A stretch of DNA of 43,934 nt from Candidatus Gastranaerophilales bacterium (GCA_944323705.1 CALUTM010000011.1:1-43934), one strand, 5' to 3'. Counted from the first letter of the stretch, positions 24,418 through 32,864 are shown. Numbers and translations: made by a program. The notes: generated by a model from the letters alone, not told the origin.

Positions 24418-25265
24418 TATTCATCCAGCTTGATATAACTTGTATCCCAACGCAAGTCGATGTATTTAACCTTTTTATTAAGCATTTTGACTTGCGGCAG
24501 TAAAGAAGGTATTCTGTGAATTTTATCAAACGTTCCCGCATTAAAACTCCCTAATCGAATGTTTACTGTTGGAATTTTTACATACACATCTTTGGGGTTT
24601 CTGTAGTCAATATATTCAACGGGTTCTCCTGAATCAATCTCTACTGTGGCAGCAAGCTTTTTAAAATTACTGATTTTTGTTCTGTCCCAATTACGATAAT
24701 CATCTCCGCTGCCGTAAGTTATAACTCTGACTGTTTTAAATTCGGGAGCCAAGGGCATATACTCCCTTCCGATAAGTTTTCCGTCGGAAGAAAAGAAAGC
24801 AATGGGAGCGACTTCAGTATCTGGAGCAATCGTGATTGCGGGAATTCTTTCTATTACAATAATTTGAAGCCTTGCCGGAAACCAAAAGCGTCTGATATAA
24901 ACGTCTCTGACAGGTTCAAGCTGCATTATACTTTTTTTCAGATTATCGGTTTTGACTAGAAAAATAGGCTTTAACGGTACCTGATTCCGCCTGAGTGCCG
25001 AAAGAACTTTCTGAGACGGAACAATCCTGTTATTTACGATTTCCAATGACGGATTGTTCAGGCTGTCAAACGCATTTGTATGTAATCTCCATTGAGGCAT
25101 TTTTAGGATAAAAAAGCCTAAAAACACCATAAACAACATCAAAAATAATTTCCAGAGCACTCTCAATTGTCTGAGACGTTTTTGCGAACGCCTTATCTTT
25201 CTCTGCATTTTTGCCTGTTGCAGACGACGATTTTGGTGATATCTCGGATGCTCCTCATTAGACAT
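24417..25265 (-). CDS. ftsQ: Cell division protein FtsQ/DivIB
   Basis: Bitopic divisome protein, 282 aa. Residues 1-35 are a very basic cytoplasmic tail (HQNRRLQQAKMQRKIRRSQK); ~36-55 form one membrane segment (VLWKLFLMLFMVFLGFFIL); the rest is extracytoplasmic with a POTRA domain (~80-150, LEIVNNRIVPSQKVLSALRR...VRDVYIRRFWFPARLQIIVIER) and the FtsQ beta domain. It connects FtsA/FtsK with FtsBL in the divisome. It sits directly after ddl, as in many murC-murB-ddl-ftsQ clusters, with a one-base TAATG overlap. ftsA and ftsZ, which normally follow, are replaced here by hemW. Confidence 0.92.
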   Translation of the reverse strand: MSNEEHPRYHQNRRLQQAKMQRKIRRSQKRLRQLRVLWKLFLMLFMVFLGFFILKMPQWRLHTNAFDSLNNPSLEIVNNRIVPSQKVLSALRRNQVPLKPIFLVKTDNLKKSIMQLEPVRDVYIRRFWFPARLQIIVIERIPAITIAPDTEVAPIAFFSSDGKLIGREYMPLAPEFKTVRVITYGSGDDYRNWDRTKISNFKKLAATVEIDSGEPVEYIDYRNPKDVYVKIPTVNIRLGSFNAGTFDKIHRIPSLLPQVKMLNKKVKYIDLRWDTSYIKLDE

Positions 25266-26200
25266 TATTTATTTAACCCTACGCTGTTAAGTATCATTAA
25301 TACAAGATTATCATAGTCAATTCCGCAAGCTTTTGCCTGTGCAGGTAAGTCGCTTACATCCGTCATACCCGGGTTTGTATTAATTTCAAGAAAATAAGGT
25401 TTATCATCTTTAATCATAAAATCTACTCTTGAAACCCCGGAGCACCCTGCAAGAACGTGAGCCTCTACGGCAATTTGTTTTGTTAAGTCAGACGCTTCTT
25501 TTGAAAGTCCCTTTGCCGGAACAATAAATTCGGAAAGCCCCTTTGTATATTTTGCATCCAAATCATACCATTCCGTTTTTGTTCTTATTTCCAAAATTTC
25601 TGTCGCAAAAGGTTTCCCGTCCTTTTCCAAAACCCCTACGGTTGCAAAAAAGCCGTCTATGAACTCTTCTATTAAAACATCTTTATTGTACTTACGAGCC
25701 TTTGTAACGGCATCATACAATTCGCCGTCACAAATAACTTTTGTCATACCGTAACTTGACCCCTCAGAAACAGGTTTTACCATCAGAGGATATTCAAGTT
25801 CCATAACTTTTTTTACGGGATCTTCGTTAAAATGAACATATACAGACTTAATAAGCGGAACATTGGAATTTCTCAAAACCCGCTTGGTGTATTCTTTATT
25901 CATACAGATTGCACTGGACATAACGCCGCACCCTGTGTACGGGATTTTCATAATTTCCAAAAGTCCCTGAATACATCCGTCCTCGCCGTATTTGCCGTGC
26001 AAAGTATTATAAGCATACTCAAAACCTTTTAAATCTTCGGCAACTGTCGGGCTTACATCTACAATTTCCGCATTTTTATAACCCAACCTTTGCAAAGCTC
26101 CGAGAATGTTTTTCCCGGAACGGAGCGAAACTTCTCTTTCCGAGGACATCCCTCCGCATAAAACCGCTACTTTTGCGTCTTTTGGTACAATATATTGCAT
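25265..26200 (-). CDS. ddl: D-alanine--D-alanine ligase
   Basis: ATP-grasp enzyme, 311 aa, that makes the D-Ala-D-Ala dipeptide for peptidoglycan. It has VAVLCGGMSSEREVSLRSG at the N-terminus (substrate helix with the conserved Glu and Ser), NTLHGKYGEDG, the ATP-binding core MVKPVSEGSSYGMTKV, and the metal-binding end RVDFMIKDDKPYFLEINTNPGMT. The presence of YGM at the omega-loop region (SSYGM) is typical of DdlB-type D-Ala ligases rather than of vancomycin-resistance D-lactate ligases. It overlaps murB by 34 nt and ftsQ by one base, so all three are translationally linked. Confidence 0.96.
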   Translation of the reverse strand: MQYIVPKDAKVAVLCGGMSSEREVSLRSGKNILGALQRLGYKNAEIVDVSPTVAEDLKGFEYAYNTLHGKYGEDGCIQGLLEIMKIPYTGCGVMSSAICMNKEYTKRVLRNSNVPLIKSVYVHFNEDPVKKVMELEYPLMVKPVSEGSSYGMTKVICDGELYDAVTKARKYNKDVLIEEFIDGFFATVGVLEKDGKPFATEILEIRTKTEWYDLDAKYTKGLSEFIVPAKGLSKEASDLTKQIAVEAHVLAGCSGVSRVDFMIKDDKPYFLEINTNPGMTDVSDLPAQAKACGIDYDNLVLMILNSVGLNK

Positions 26201-27075
26201 AATTCTTCCTCTTTTTTCGTCTTATCACCGATAAAAATCACTTCAGGCTTCAATTCAATTGTATACGTATCTTTTACCGCCTGAAACATTTTAACCATAA
26301 GTTCCAAAACGTCCTCCGACGTTGCATTACCTTTATTTACAATAAAGTTGGCGTGTTTTTGCCAAACCTTTACATTAGGCATGTCAAAATTTTTAACCCC
26401 TGCTTTATCCAACAGTCTCCCCGCAGAATCGTTATCGGGGTTTTTGAATACACTGCCCGCATTAGGTTCTTTTAAAGACGGCTGAACGGTTTTTCTAAAA
26501 GTCAGGTTTCTGTCCATTAATTCTTTAATTTCCTCACGCGGAAGTTTTTTCAAATCGAATTCCGCAGACAACATAATATATCTGCCGTCGTGCAGAACCG
26601 AATGTCTGTACGAAAACTCCATCTCGTCTTTTTGTTTAAACACAACCTCTTTTGTTTCCTTATCAAACAGGCAGCATGATGACAAAACATCAGCAACACA
26701 TTGTCCGTGTGCACCCGCATTCATATAAACAGCACCGCCGATTGTCCCCGGGAGTCCTATTAAGAACTCGAAGCCGCTTAAAGAGGCTTCACCCGCCTTT
26801 TGTGAAATAAGAGGGTCTTTTACTCCGCAGTCCGCATAAATTTTGGTACCTTTTATCTCAAAATTTTTCATCTCGGTTGTCAAAATAACATTCCCACTGT
26901 ATCCGTTTGAAGAAAACAAAACATCCGAACAGCTTCCGAGAACCATATAATTATCAATTTCTCTTAAAAGTCCAGTAAATTCTTCTATACTCTCTGGCAG
27001 ATAAAGCTTTTTAACTTTCCCGCCGATTTTAAAGGTCGTTAAATTTTTTATTTCAAAATCTTCTTTTACTTGCAA
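26167..27075 (-). CDS. murB: UDP-N-acetylenolpyruvoylglucosamine reductase MurB
   Basis: FAD- and NADPH-dependent reductase, 302 aa, giving UDP-N-acetylmuramate. FAD-binding motifs: LTTFKIGG (residues ~11-18), LGSCSDVLF (usually GxGSN) and GLPGTIGGAVYMNAGAHG. Catalytic residues: the Ser in PNAGSVFKNP and the Glu in LKPEVIFIG. The size and lack of the long Tyr loop suit a type II MurB. The last 34 nt overlap ddl, so the C-terminal residues (LCNILYQKTQK) are read from the start of ddl in another frame. murC precedes it by 11 nt. Confidence 0.96.
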   Translation of the reverse strand: MQVKEDFEIKNLTTFKIGGKVKKLYLPESIEEFTGLLREIDNYMVLGSCSDVLFSSNGYSGNVILTTEMKNFEIKGTKIYADCGVKDPLISQKAGEASLSGFEFLIGLPGTIGGAVYMNAGAHGQCVADVLSSCCLFDKETKEVVFKQKDEMEFSYRHSVLHDGRYIMLSAEFDLKKLPREEIKELMDRNLTFRKTVQPSLKEPNAGSVFKNPDNDSAGRLLDKAGVKNFDMPNVKVWQKHANFIVNKGNATSEDVLELMVKMFQAVKDTYTIELKPEVIFIGDKTKKEEELCNILYQKTQK

Positions 27076-27086
27076 TACCCTATCCT

Positions 27087-28535
27087 TTATACATTTACCG
27101 TTTTAACATTCAAAAGCCTTACAGCCTCCAGATTCTTACCCAATGAAGTTATGCTTCCCGCTCCCAAACCTATAACCGCATCGCCTGACTTAAGCGTAGG
27201 AAGAAGGGTTTTTGCAACATCCGCCATACTGCCTTTAATATATTCCGCCCCATCCAAAGATTTTGCGAAAGCTTCACCGCTAACACCTTCAATCGGTTCT
27301 TCCGAAGCTGCATAAACATCCGTAACAATAATTCTTCCTGCCGCATCAAATGCTTGAGCAAACTCTTTCCACAAAGCTTTTAATCTTGTATATCTGTGCG
27401 GCTGAAAAACCGCAACAACATTTTCCTTGCCAAATTTCAAAGCGGCAGCCTCCAAAGTTGCTCTTATTTCAGTCGGGTGATGAGCATAATCATCATAGAC
27501 TTTAATTCCGCCGAATTCGGCAACTTTCTGAAACCGACGTCCCATACCGCTAAACTGTTCAAAATACTTCGCGAACTCTTTTAGGCTGCTTTCGGTAATT
27601 TCATCGACAGGGTTTACCCCCTCATTTACCCCCTCATTTACCCCTACATTTACCCCCTCATTTACCCCTACCCCAGCCCCCTCGTTTAAGGCGGCAACAA
27701 CAGCAAGAGTATTGTACACATTATGGACACCAGAGAGTTGTATTTTCAACTTCAGCAATAAAGTACCGTTATGATAAATCTCAAAGCTTGTCCCGTCTTG
27801 AGCATAACAAATATTTTTTGCCGTATAATCGGCATCATTAAGCCCGTATGTTATAAACTTACCGCTTAACAACCTTGTACCATTGTTATCGTTATTTATC
27901 AGGACTTTTTTTGATTGCAAAATCACTTTATTAAAAGTCTCAATCAAATCCGACATTCCGTTTTTATAAAAATCAAGATGATCCTCTTCCAGATTGTTTA
28001 TGACAAGAATATCAGGATTATACTTTACAATTGTCCCGTCACTTTCATCAAGTTCTGCAATAAAATATTTACCGTTCCTGTGCTGAGCATTTGTGTTGTA
28101 TTCGGGAATAATACCGCCATCCACAAAAGACGGCTCCAAACCCGCTTTAGCTAACACATAAGATGCCATTCCGCTGGTAGTTGTTTTTCCGTGTGTACCT
28201 GAAAAACCGATAAAGCACTTGCCTGCCTCCTGAGCGGATTTTGCAATTTCTTCCAAAAGGTCCGAGCGGTGAAGGATTTTTAACCCCAACTCCTTTGCCC
28301 GTATTAACTCGGGATTATTATCTCTTATCGCACTGCTTTTTACTATAACGGCATCAGCAGGTACATTTTCCGCACTATGTCCGATAAAAACCGTTGCACC
28401 TAACTCTCTTAATTTATCTATATATTTAGACTCTGCAATGTCAGAACCCGACACCGTATGACCGTCCTCCAGTAAATACTTTGCAAGCCCGCTCATTCCG
28501 ATTCCGCCGATTGCAATAAAATGATATCTTCCCAC
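27087..28535 (-). CDS. murC: UDP-N-acetylmuramate--L-alanine ligase MurC with a repeat-derived loop
   Basis: Cytosolic ligase that adds L-alanine to UDP-MurNAc. It has the N-terminal Rossmann motif HFIAIGGIGMSGLAKYLL, the ATP loop FSGTHGKTTTSGMA, the HNVYNTLA helix and the C-terminal YDDYAHHPTEI. The frame can be prolonged upstream to 28637, but that overlaps rsmD; a GTG at 28535 has GAGG at 8-nt spacing and gives the normal N-terminus (482 aa). Residues ~284-308, between the central domain and FSGMGRRFQ, are an insertion of GVN-E/V-GVN units encoded by five 12-nt repeats (27612-27668). Family members lack this, so it should be a surface loop that leaves catalysis intact. Confidence 0.95.
   Translation of the reverse strand: MGRYHFIAIGGIGMSGLAKYLLEDGHTVSGSDIAESKYIDKLRELGATVFIGHSAENVPADAVIVKSSAIRDNNPELIRAKELGLKILHRSDLLEEIAKSAQEAGKCFIGFSGTHGKTTTSGMASYVLAKAGLEPSFVDGGIIPEYNTNAQHRNGKYFIAELDESDGTIVKYNPDILVINNLEEDHLDFYKNGMSDLIETFNKVILQSKKVLINNDNNGTRLLSGKFITYGLNDADYTAKNICYAQDGTSFEIYHNGTLLLKLKIQLSGVHNVYNTLAVVAALNEGAGVGVNEGVNVGVNEGVNEGVNPVDEITESSLKEFAKYFEQFSGMGRRFQKVAEFGGIKVYDDYAHHPTEIRATLEAAALKFGKENVVAVFQPHRYTRLKALWKEFAQAFDAAGRIIVTDVYAASEEPIEGVSGEAFAKSLDGAEYIKGSMADVAKTLLPTLKSGDAVIGLGAGSITSLGKNLEAVRLLNVKTVNV
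27612..27685 (-). repeat. In-frame GGGGTAAAT minisatellite within murC
   Basis: Units at 27612 (GTTTACCCC variant), 27624, 27636, 27648 and 27660 (exact ATTTACCCC) have a strict 12-nt period, followed by the decayed units CCCCAGCCCC. On the coding strand each unit reads GAG or GTA then GGG GTA AAT, i.e. Glu/Val-Gly-Val-Asn. The 12-nt length keeps the murC frame whatever the copy number. Confidence 0.95.
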
Positions 28536-28611
28536 TGTTTTAACCTCGTAATATACAAGAAATATTATATTATAAATAAACGTTCTTTTACAATAGGAGA
28601 ATACAGAAAAA

Positions 28612-29232
28612 TTAGTATTTTTCCGTAAATTCATCATTTAGCAGAAAGGTGACATTTTTCCCGCCGTAGTTTTTTTGTTTTATAATATCAAACCCCGCAA
28701 AATCAATGGATTCCGAATGTTCTACAATGAGTATTTTCCCAAACGGCAAGTTCTCCGAACTCTCACCATCCACGTTTTTATCAGGGGATTTACCTTTGTA
28801 TTTACCCCCTAATTTACCCCCTAATTTGCCACGTAGTTTCATTAAAATATCTTCATAAATTCCGCTTTTATACGGAGGGTCAATATATATAACGTCAAAA
28901 TTCTCCTCTGTTTTGAAAATAAGCTTTTCACTGTCACCAATCACCAAATCGGGCTTAAGAGAAAGTTTTTCATAATTCTTTTTTATAATTTGTGCCGCTT
29001 TAATATTCTTTTCAAACACTTTGACTCTCTCAAACCCTCTTGACAAGGCTTCCAACCCCATAATGCCGGAGCCGCCGAATAAATCCAAAAAACTCTTTCC
29101 CTCAAACTCTCCGACTATTGAATACAGGGTATTAAAAACTCCCATTCTGACTTTAGAAAGGGTTGGTCGCGTTATATTTTCATCGGGAGCCAATAATTTG
29201 CGTCCTTTATAGATTCCTGCGGTTATAATCAT
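28612..29232 (-). CDS. rsmD: 16S rRNA (guanine(966)-N2)-methyltransferase RsmD with a repeat-derived insertion
   Basis: Rossmann-fold methyltransferase of 206 aa that modifies G966 in 16S rRNA. Motifs: ITAGIYKGRKL and RPTLSKVRMGVFNTL at the N-terminus, the SAM loop FLDLFGGSGIMGLEALSRG, and the catalytic YIDPPYKSG. Between YEDILMKL and ILIVEHSES an insertion of about 30 residues includes GGKLGGKYKGK (~133-148), encoded by GGGGTAAAT-type 12-nt repeats. A TTG one codon upstream exists; ATG 29232 overlaps the TGA of the preceding gene. murC begins 76 nt after its stop, an AT-rich gap that could carry a secondary promoter. Confidence 0.93.
   Translation of the reverse strand: MIITAGIYKGRKLLAPDENITRPTLSKVRMGVFNTLYSIVGEFEGKSFLDLFGGSGIMGLEALSRGFERVKVFEKNIKAAQIIKKNYEKLSLKPDLVIGDSEKLIFKTEENFDVIYIDPPYKSGIYEDILMKLRGKLGGKLGGKYKGKSPDKNVDGESSENLPFGKILIVEHSESIDFAGFDIIKQKNYGGKNVTFLLNDEFTEKY
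28788..28835 (-). repeat. In-frame GGGGTAAAT minisatellite within rsmD
   Basis: Exact ATTTACCCC units at 28800 and 28812, with decayed units at 28788 and 28824, again with a 12-nt period. The coding strand is read in a different frame from murC (GGT AAA TTA GGG), giving Gly-Lys-Leu-Gly units. Confidence 0.9.
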
Positions 29233-29945
29233 CAAAGTTCCAGTTTTTCTATTTTTACATTAAAAACACTTTCAATATCAATGCCGTTCAGGATACCCGT
29301 TATCAAATCCTCCGGCGAAAAACCCGACTCAAGATGCGGCACCAGCCCCAGTATCTTAATATTAGTATACTCTTCTATCACTCTAGGTATCGCCGTAAGC
29401 AGATTTTTAGGGCAATCTTCCGTTATATTGTTAATAATAACCCCTCTGATGTCGATTCCCTTTTCCTGAGCCGTATATATAGAAAGCAGAGTATCATTAA
29501 TCGAATCATCCCGCGGAGTCACTACAAACAATAACGGGACCTGCAAATGCTTTACCATATCTGCGGTTTGAACACCCGCTGCCAAAGGACTCATTATCCC
29601 GCAGTCGCCGTCAATGATTGTACACTCGGACATTGCCGTAATTCTGTTATACTCACTGTTAATCAAGTCAATATCTATTGGCTCGTTTTCCAATTCGGAA
29701 GCTATCAGCGGTTCCAAATTTGATTTAAACAAATACGAAAAATGGGTATCAATGTATGGATCTATTGTTTTAATATAAGTCAAATCAGGCGATTGCATAA
29801 AACCGTTTATTTCAATTCCCGCAGTTTGAACAGGTTTATAAACACAGGTTGAATAGCCGAGACTTTGCATGGTAGCCGCAATACCTGCCGTTATAAACGT
29901 TTTACCTTCTTTTCTGTTTGAAGATGTTACATACAAGTTTAACAT
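29232..29945 (-). CDS. BioD-like P-loop NTPase (dethiobiotin synthetase family)
   Basis: Protein of 237 aa with an N-terminal P-loop SSNRKEGKTFITAGIA, a following YKPVQTAG (typical of BioD and of the N-terminal domain of phosphotransacetylases), CTIIDGDCGIMSPLA, and PLLFVVTPRDD. These fit the BioD/AAA_26 group. The P-loop is RKEGKT rather than the canonical TxVGKT, and no other biotin gene is in the window, so dethiobiotin synthesis is plausible but not proven; a regulatory P-loop role is the alternative. It overlaps yjbQ by 7 nt and rsmD by 1 nt, all in the long minus-strand operon. Confidence 0.8.
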   Translation of the reverse strand: MLNLYVTSSNRKEGKTFITAGIAATMQSLGYSTCVYKPVQTAGIEINGFMQSPDLTYIKTIDPYIDTHFSYLFKSNLEPLIASELENEPIDIDLINSEYNRITAMSECTIIDGDCGIMSPLAAGVQTADMVKHLQVPLLFVVTPRDDSINDTLLSIYTAQEKGIDIRGVIINNITEDCPKNLLTAIPRVIEEYTNIKILGLVPHLESGFSPEDLITGILNGIDIESVFNVKIEKLEL

Positions 29946-30355
29946 ATTATCTGCACCATTATATTCCTTGAACGCTGCTTGTTGTCAAAATCCAAAAGCA
30001 CAACCTGCTGCCAGGTTCCGAGATTCAGAAGTCCGTCTTTTAATGCAATATTTACGGAGCTCCCGACTAAAGCGGCTCTTACGTGTGCATATCCGTTTCC
30101 GTCGTGCCAAATCTCATCATGGTGATATTCCATACCCGTCGGAGCAATCCTCTCCAGAGCCTCTTTTAAGTCCTGAACCAGACCTTTTTCGTATTCTATT
30201 GTAGTAACAGCAGAAGTACTCCCCTGAACGGAAACGCAGACAAGTGCATTCTTTAATTCATGTTGATACACGCAATTTTGCACATGTTTTGTAATATCAA
30301 TTATATCGTTGTGCCCCTGTGTATTAATAACAAAATTTTCATTTATTATCGGCAT
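29939..30355 (-). CDS. YjbQ/UPF0047 family protein
   Basis: Protein of 138 aa matching the YjbQ family throughout: FVINTQGHNDIIDIT at the N-terminus, ALVCVSVQGSTSAVTTIEYE, and the signature HVRAALVGSSVNIALKDG with GTWQQVVLLDFD. The family is a small trimeric enzyme-like protein; the E. coli member has weak thiamine phosphate synthase activity, and the physiological role is unsettled. It begins 21 nt after rqcP and overlaps the BioD-like gene. Confidence 0.9.
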   Translation of the reverse strand: MPIINENFVINTQGHNDIIDITKHVQNCVYQHELKNALVCVSVQGSTSAVTTIEYEKGLVQDLKEALERIAPTGMEYHHDEIWHDGNGYAHVRAALVGSSVNIALKDGLLNLGTWQQVVLLDFDNKQRSRNIMVQIIC

Positions 30356-30376
30356 TTTTCCTCCGTATAGTCTCCA

Positions 30377-30625
30377 TTATTCCTCAATTACCCTGTAAAG
30401 AGTTGAAGCTTCTTGTACGCTTACGTTTCCTGTCGGTATAATAATCACCTCGATTTTCTCGGTACGGTTAGAATACTCTATTTCAATTATATCCCCAACT
30501 TTAAGTTGTTTGGCAGGTTTTGCGGCATTACCGTTCACAAGCACACGCCCCATTTCCGAAACGGCGTTAGCTACGGTTCGGCGTTTTATCAGTCTCGATA
30601 CTTTTAAAAATTTATCCAATCTCAT
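30377..30625 (-). CDS. rqcP: S4-domain ribosome quality control protein RqcP
   Basis: Protein of 82 aa composed of a single S4 RNA-binding domain (MRLDKFLKVSRLIKRRTVAN, residues 1-20; VLVNGNAAKPAKQLKVGDIIEI). The N-terminus is nearly the same as that of B. subtilis RqcP (YabO), which binds the 50S P-site tRNA with RqcH and drives C-terminal alanine tailing of stalled peptides. HslR is the other S4 family of this size, but its sequence is less similar. It overlaps the punA stop as ATGA. rqcH is not in the window. Confidence 0.88.
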   Translation of the reverse strand: MRLDKFLKVSRLIKRRTVANAVSEMGRVLVNGNAAKPAKQLKVGDIIEIEYSNRTEKIEVIIIPTGNVSVQEASTLYRVIEE

Positions 30626-31425
30626 AACTCTTTAATAATTTCTTTCACAAGTTGTTTAAACTTCTCTTTTGCATCACCTGCCGCCTTGATAACGTCCTCA
30701 TGGGAAAGCCCCACTGTGCTGACTCCCGCCGCAGAATTACATATACAGCTTATTCCGATAACCTTCATACCTGCCCAAGAAGCAGTAATTGCCTCGGGAA
30801 CAGTCGACATACCAACTGCATCCGCACCGATTACCCTTGCCATCCGAACTTCCGCAGGTGTCTCGTAAGAAGGTCCGGTAAATGCCATATAGACACCTTT
30901 TTGAAGTGATATACCAAGTTTTTCACCTGCTTTTTCTACCAAATTCACATACTTTTCGGTATACACCTCACTCATATCAGGAAATCTTTTCCCCATAGAG
31001 TCATCATTCGGTCCGATAAGAGGATTTACGCCCATGTGATTTATATGATCGGTTATAATCATTAAATCCGAAGGTTTAAAATCAGGATTTACACCGCCTG
31101 CGGCATTTGTTACAATCAAATTCTCAACCCCGAGTTTTCTCATAACCTTTATCGGAAAAACCACCTTGTGTATTGAATGCCCTTCATAAAAATGAAATCT
31201 TCCCTGCATCATAATTACATTTTTACCGTTTATCCGTGCAAACACCAATCTGCCTTTATGCCCGGAAACCGTTGAAGCTTCAAAACCCGGAATTTCCGAA
31301 TACGGAATTGCACAATCACAATACTCATCGGCAAGTTCACCAAGCCCTGAGCCTAATACTATACCGATTTCAGGTTTAAATTCTCCTATTTTTCCTTTTA
31401 TAAACTCTACAGCAGTTTCTAACAT
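30622..31425 (-). CDS. punA: Purine nucleoside phosphorylase
   Basis: Trimeric-type (PNP I) enzyme of 267 aa that cleaves guanosine, inosine and their deoxy forms to base and (deoxy)ribose-1-phosphate. Motifs: LGSGLGELAD (phosphate), SGHKGRLV, MQGRFHFYEG, VTNAAGGVNP and FTGPSYETPAEVRMARVIGADAVGMSTVPE, with the Glu and Asn that hold the purine. The longer frame goes up to 31506 through the terminator; ATG 31425 with GGGAG at 10 nt is preferred. It begins the long operon that runs to hemW. Confidence 0.95.
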   Translation of the reverse strand: MLETAVEFIKGKIGEFKPEIGIVLGSGLGELADEYCDCAIPYSEIPGFEASTVSGHKGRLVFARINGKNVIMMQGRFHFYEGHSIHKVVFPIKVMRKLGVENLIVTNAAGGVNPDFKPSDLMIITDHINHMGVNPLIGPNDDSMGKRFPDMSEVYTEKYVNLVEKAGEKLGISLQKGVYMAFTGPSYETPAEVRMARVIGADAVGMSTVPEAITASWAGMKVIGISCICNSAAGVSTVGLSHEDVIKAAGDAKEKFKQLVKEIIKEL

Positions 31426-31457
31426 AACACTAAATCTCCCGTTTAGTATTTTACAAC

Positions 31458-31495
31458 AAAAAAAATCCCCGTACATCATAGTACGAGGATTTTTT
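31458..31495. terminator. Intrinsic terminator after mlaD
   Basis: A 14-bp stem with one mismatch (31461-31474 with 31481-31495, loop ATCATA) is flanked by A on one side and T on the other. On the minus strand it ends the mlaE-mlaF-mlaD transcript 14 nt after the mlaD stop and separates it from punA. Confidence 0.88.
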
Positions 31496-31508
31496 ACAAA
31501 ACTCAATA

Positions 31509-32864
31509 TCAGAACATCAATCTGAACAATAAGAATCTCTTATTTAATTTTTCTGAGAATTTCTTCAGGTTTGCAACCGTCTCGGATGTGTCTTCCACAA
31601 TCTGTTTCAAGCCGTTCTTATCGCCATCTTCACCATTAATTGTTTCCAGTGCGGATGAAACCTCACACATTGTTACATTCAAATTATCAATTGATGTTTC
31701 GATTTTTGTTTTCAGATTTTCATCTTTAGTCATCTGACTTACGGATGTAGATATTTCGTTAAGATTACTCATAACCGCATTCAAATCTTCACCAAACTCC
31801 TCTGCATCAATAGCACCTACTATAGGAGTGAGTTGTTTAGACAAATTCGAAATTGCTTCAGCCGTATCATACAACATCGGCTTGAACTTCTCATCACCTA
31901 TTATACCGTTAATATTGGTTGCAAGTTTGTTAAAGTTGTTTGAAACGTCGCTCATCATCCAAAGTACCGCATCAATATCATTTCTTGAAGTTTCTACGAG
32001 TTTTTCCGTCTTTTCAAGCGTAGAAGTTGCTTGAGCAGTCAAGTCTTTGAAGTTTGTGACCGATTGTCTTAATTCCGTAATCATAGAGTCATTCAACAAC
32101 TCATTAATAATTCTGTTTGTTTCCGTAAGTGATTCGGCAGCCTTATATTGTAAATCCATAAAATCTGCAATTCTCATCGGCTCAATAATAGTATAAGGCG
32201 ATGTCTGTTGCGGATAAGGAAGAGGAGTATTATCCAACGGTGTTATACGTAACTTTTTAACACCGTTCACCGTAATTATTTTACCTGTCATAAAGCGGGG
32301 TAATATTAAACCCGGAAGGTTTACCACATAATCCACTTTATAAGCATAATTTGTGTTAATAAAGTCCTTTAACTCGTCCGGCACAAGCTTTGAAGTCATA
32401 ATCAATGATTTTTTGACAAGCCCTACGTCATAATATTTATCATCTAGCTTTATTTCAACAGGAGCGTCATTCGGCAGTATATCTTTGTTAACAACAGGAA
32501 TATAAACGGAACGAACTCTGGGGGGGGTAATTTCTAAAAACTGTTCACCGATAAGCCCGGACTGTTGTATTGAAAGCATTGAAGCTTTCGGGATTGTTAT
32601 TCCGGGCTCCGTAATAACAAATTTGAGTTTTACATAACTTGATTCACCACTCACAACAGGAGTTATTTCTTCAACCTGCCCGACTCTAAGCCCCATCATT
32701 TGGACACCCGAGCCCGGACGCATACCGTTTACGTCCTTAAACTGTACTTCTATACGTTCCGCAGACGAAAAAGAACGACCCTTTATCCACAAAACCGTAA
32801 AAAGAAGTATTGCTAAAGCTACTATTGTTAAAATTCCTACTTTAAATGATGGTGACAACTTCAT
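31509..32864 (-). CDS. mlaD: MlaD/MCE-domain substrate-binding protein with coiled-coil tail
   Basis: Inner-membrane-anchored lipid-binding subunit of the Mla (retrograde phospholipid transport) system, 451 aa. One N-terminal membrane helix (~9-27, GILTIVALAILLFTVLWIKG), the MCE domain (~35-125, VQFKDVNGMRPGSGVQMMGLRVGQV, IGEQFLEI), then a long helical tail (~240-440) rich in Ser/Thr/Asn heptads (SLTETNRIINELLNDS..., AEAISNLSKQL). This is longer than the proteobacterial MlaD (~180 aa) and resembles the cyanobacterial/plant TGD2 style. A run of eight C on the coding strand (32520-32527) encodes the Pro-Pro of ITPPRVR. It lies directly after mlaF. Confidence 0.9.
   Translation of the reverse strand: MKLSPSFKVGILTIVALAILLFTVLWIKGRSFSSAERIEVQFKDVNGMRPGSGVQMMGLRVGQVEEITPVVSGESSYVKLKFVITEPGITIPKASMLSIQQSGLIGEQFLEITPPRVRSVYIPVVNKDILPNDAPVEIKLDDKYYDVGLVKKSLIMTSKLVPDELKDFINTNYAYKVDYVVNLPGLILPRFMTGKIITVNGVKKLRITPLDNTPLPYPQQTSPYTIIEPMRIADFMDLQYKAAESLTETNRIINELLNDSMITELRQSVTNFKDLTAQATSTLEKTEKLVETSRNDIDAVLWMMSDVSNNFNKLATNINGIIGDEKFKPMLYDTAEAISNLSKQLTPIVGAIDAEEFGEDLNAVMSNLNEISTSVSQMTKDENLKTKIETSIDNLNVTMCEVSSALETINGEDGDKNGLKQIVEDTSETVANLKKFSEKLNKRFLLFRLMF

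Noticed and set aside
27612-27668. Possible CRISPR-like array or assembly artefact in murC
   Set aside because: It keeps the murC frame, has 12-nt period, and the same unit occurs at other sites.
28536-28637. Longer N-terminus for murC
   Set aside because: It would overlap rsmD and add non-homologous residues; GTG 28535 has a ribosome binding site and fits the family.
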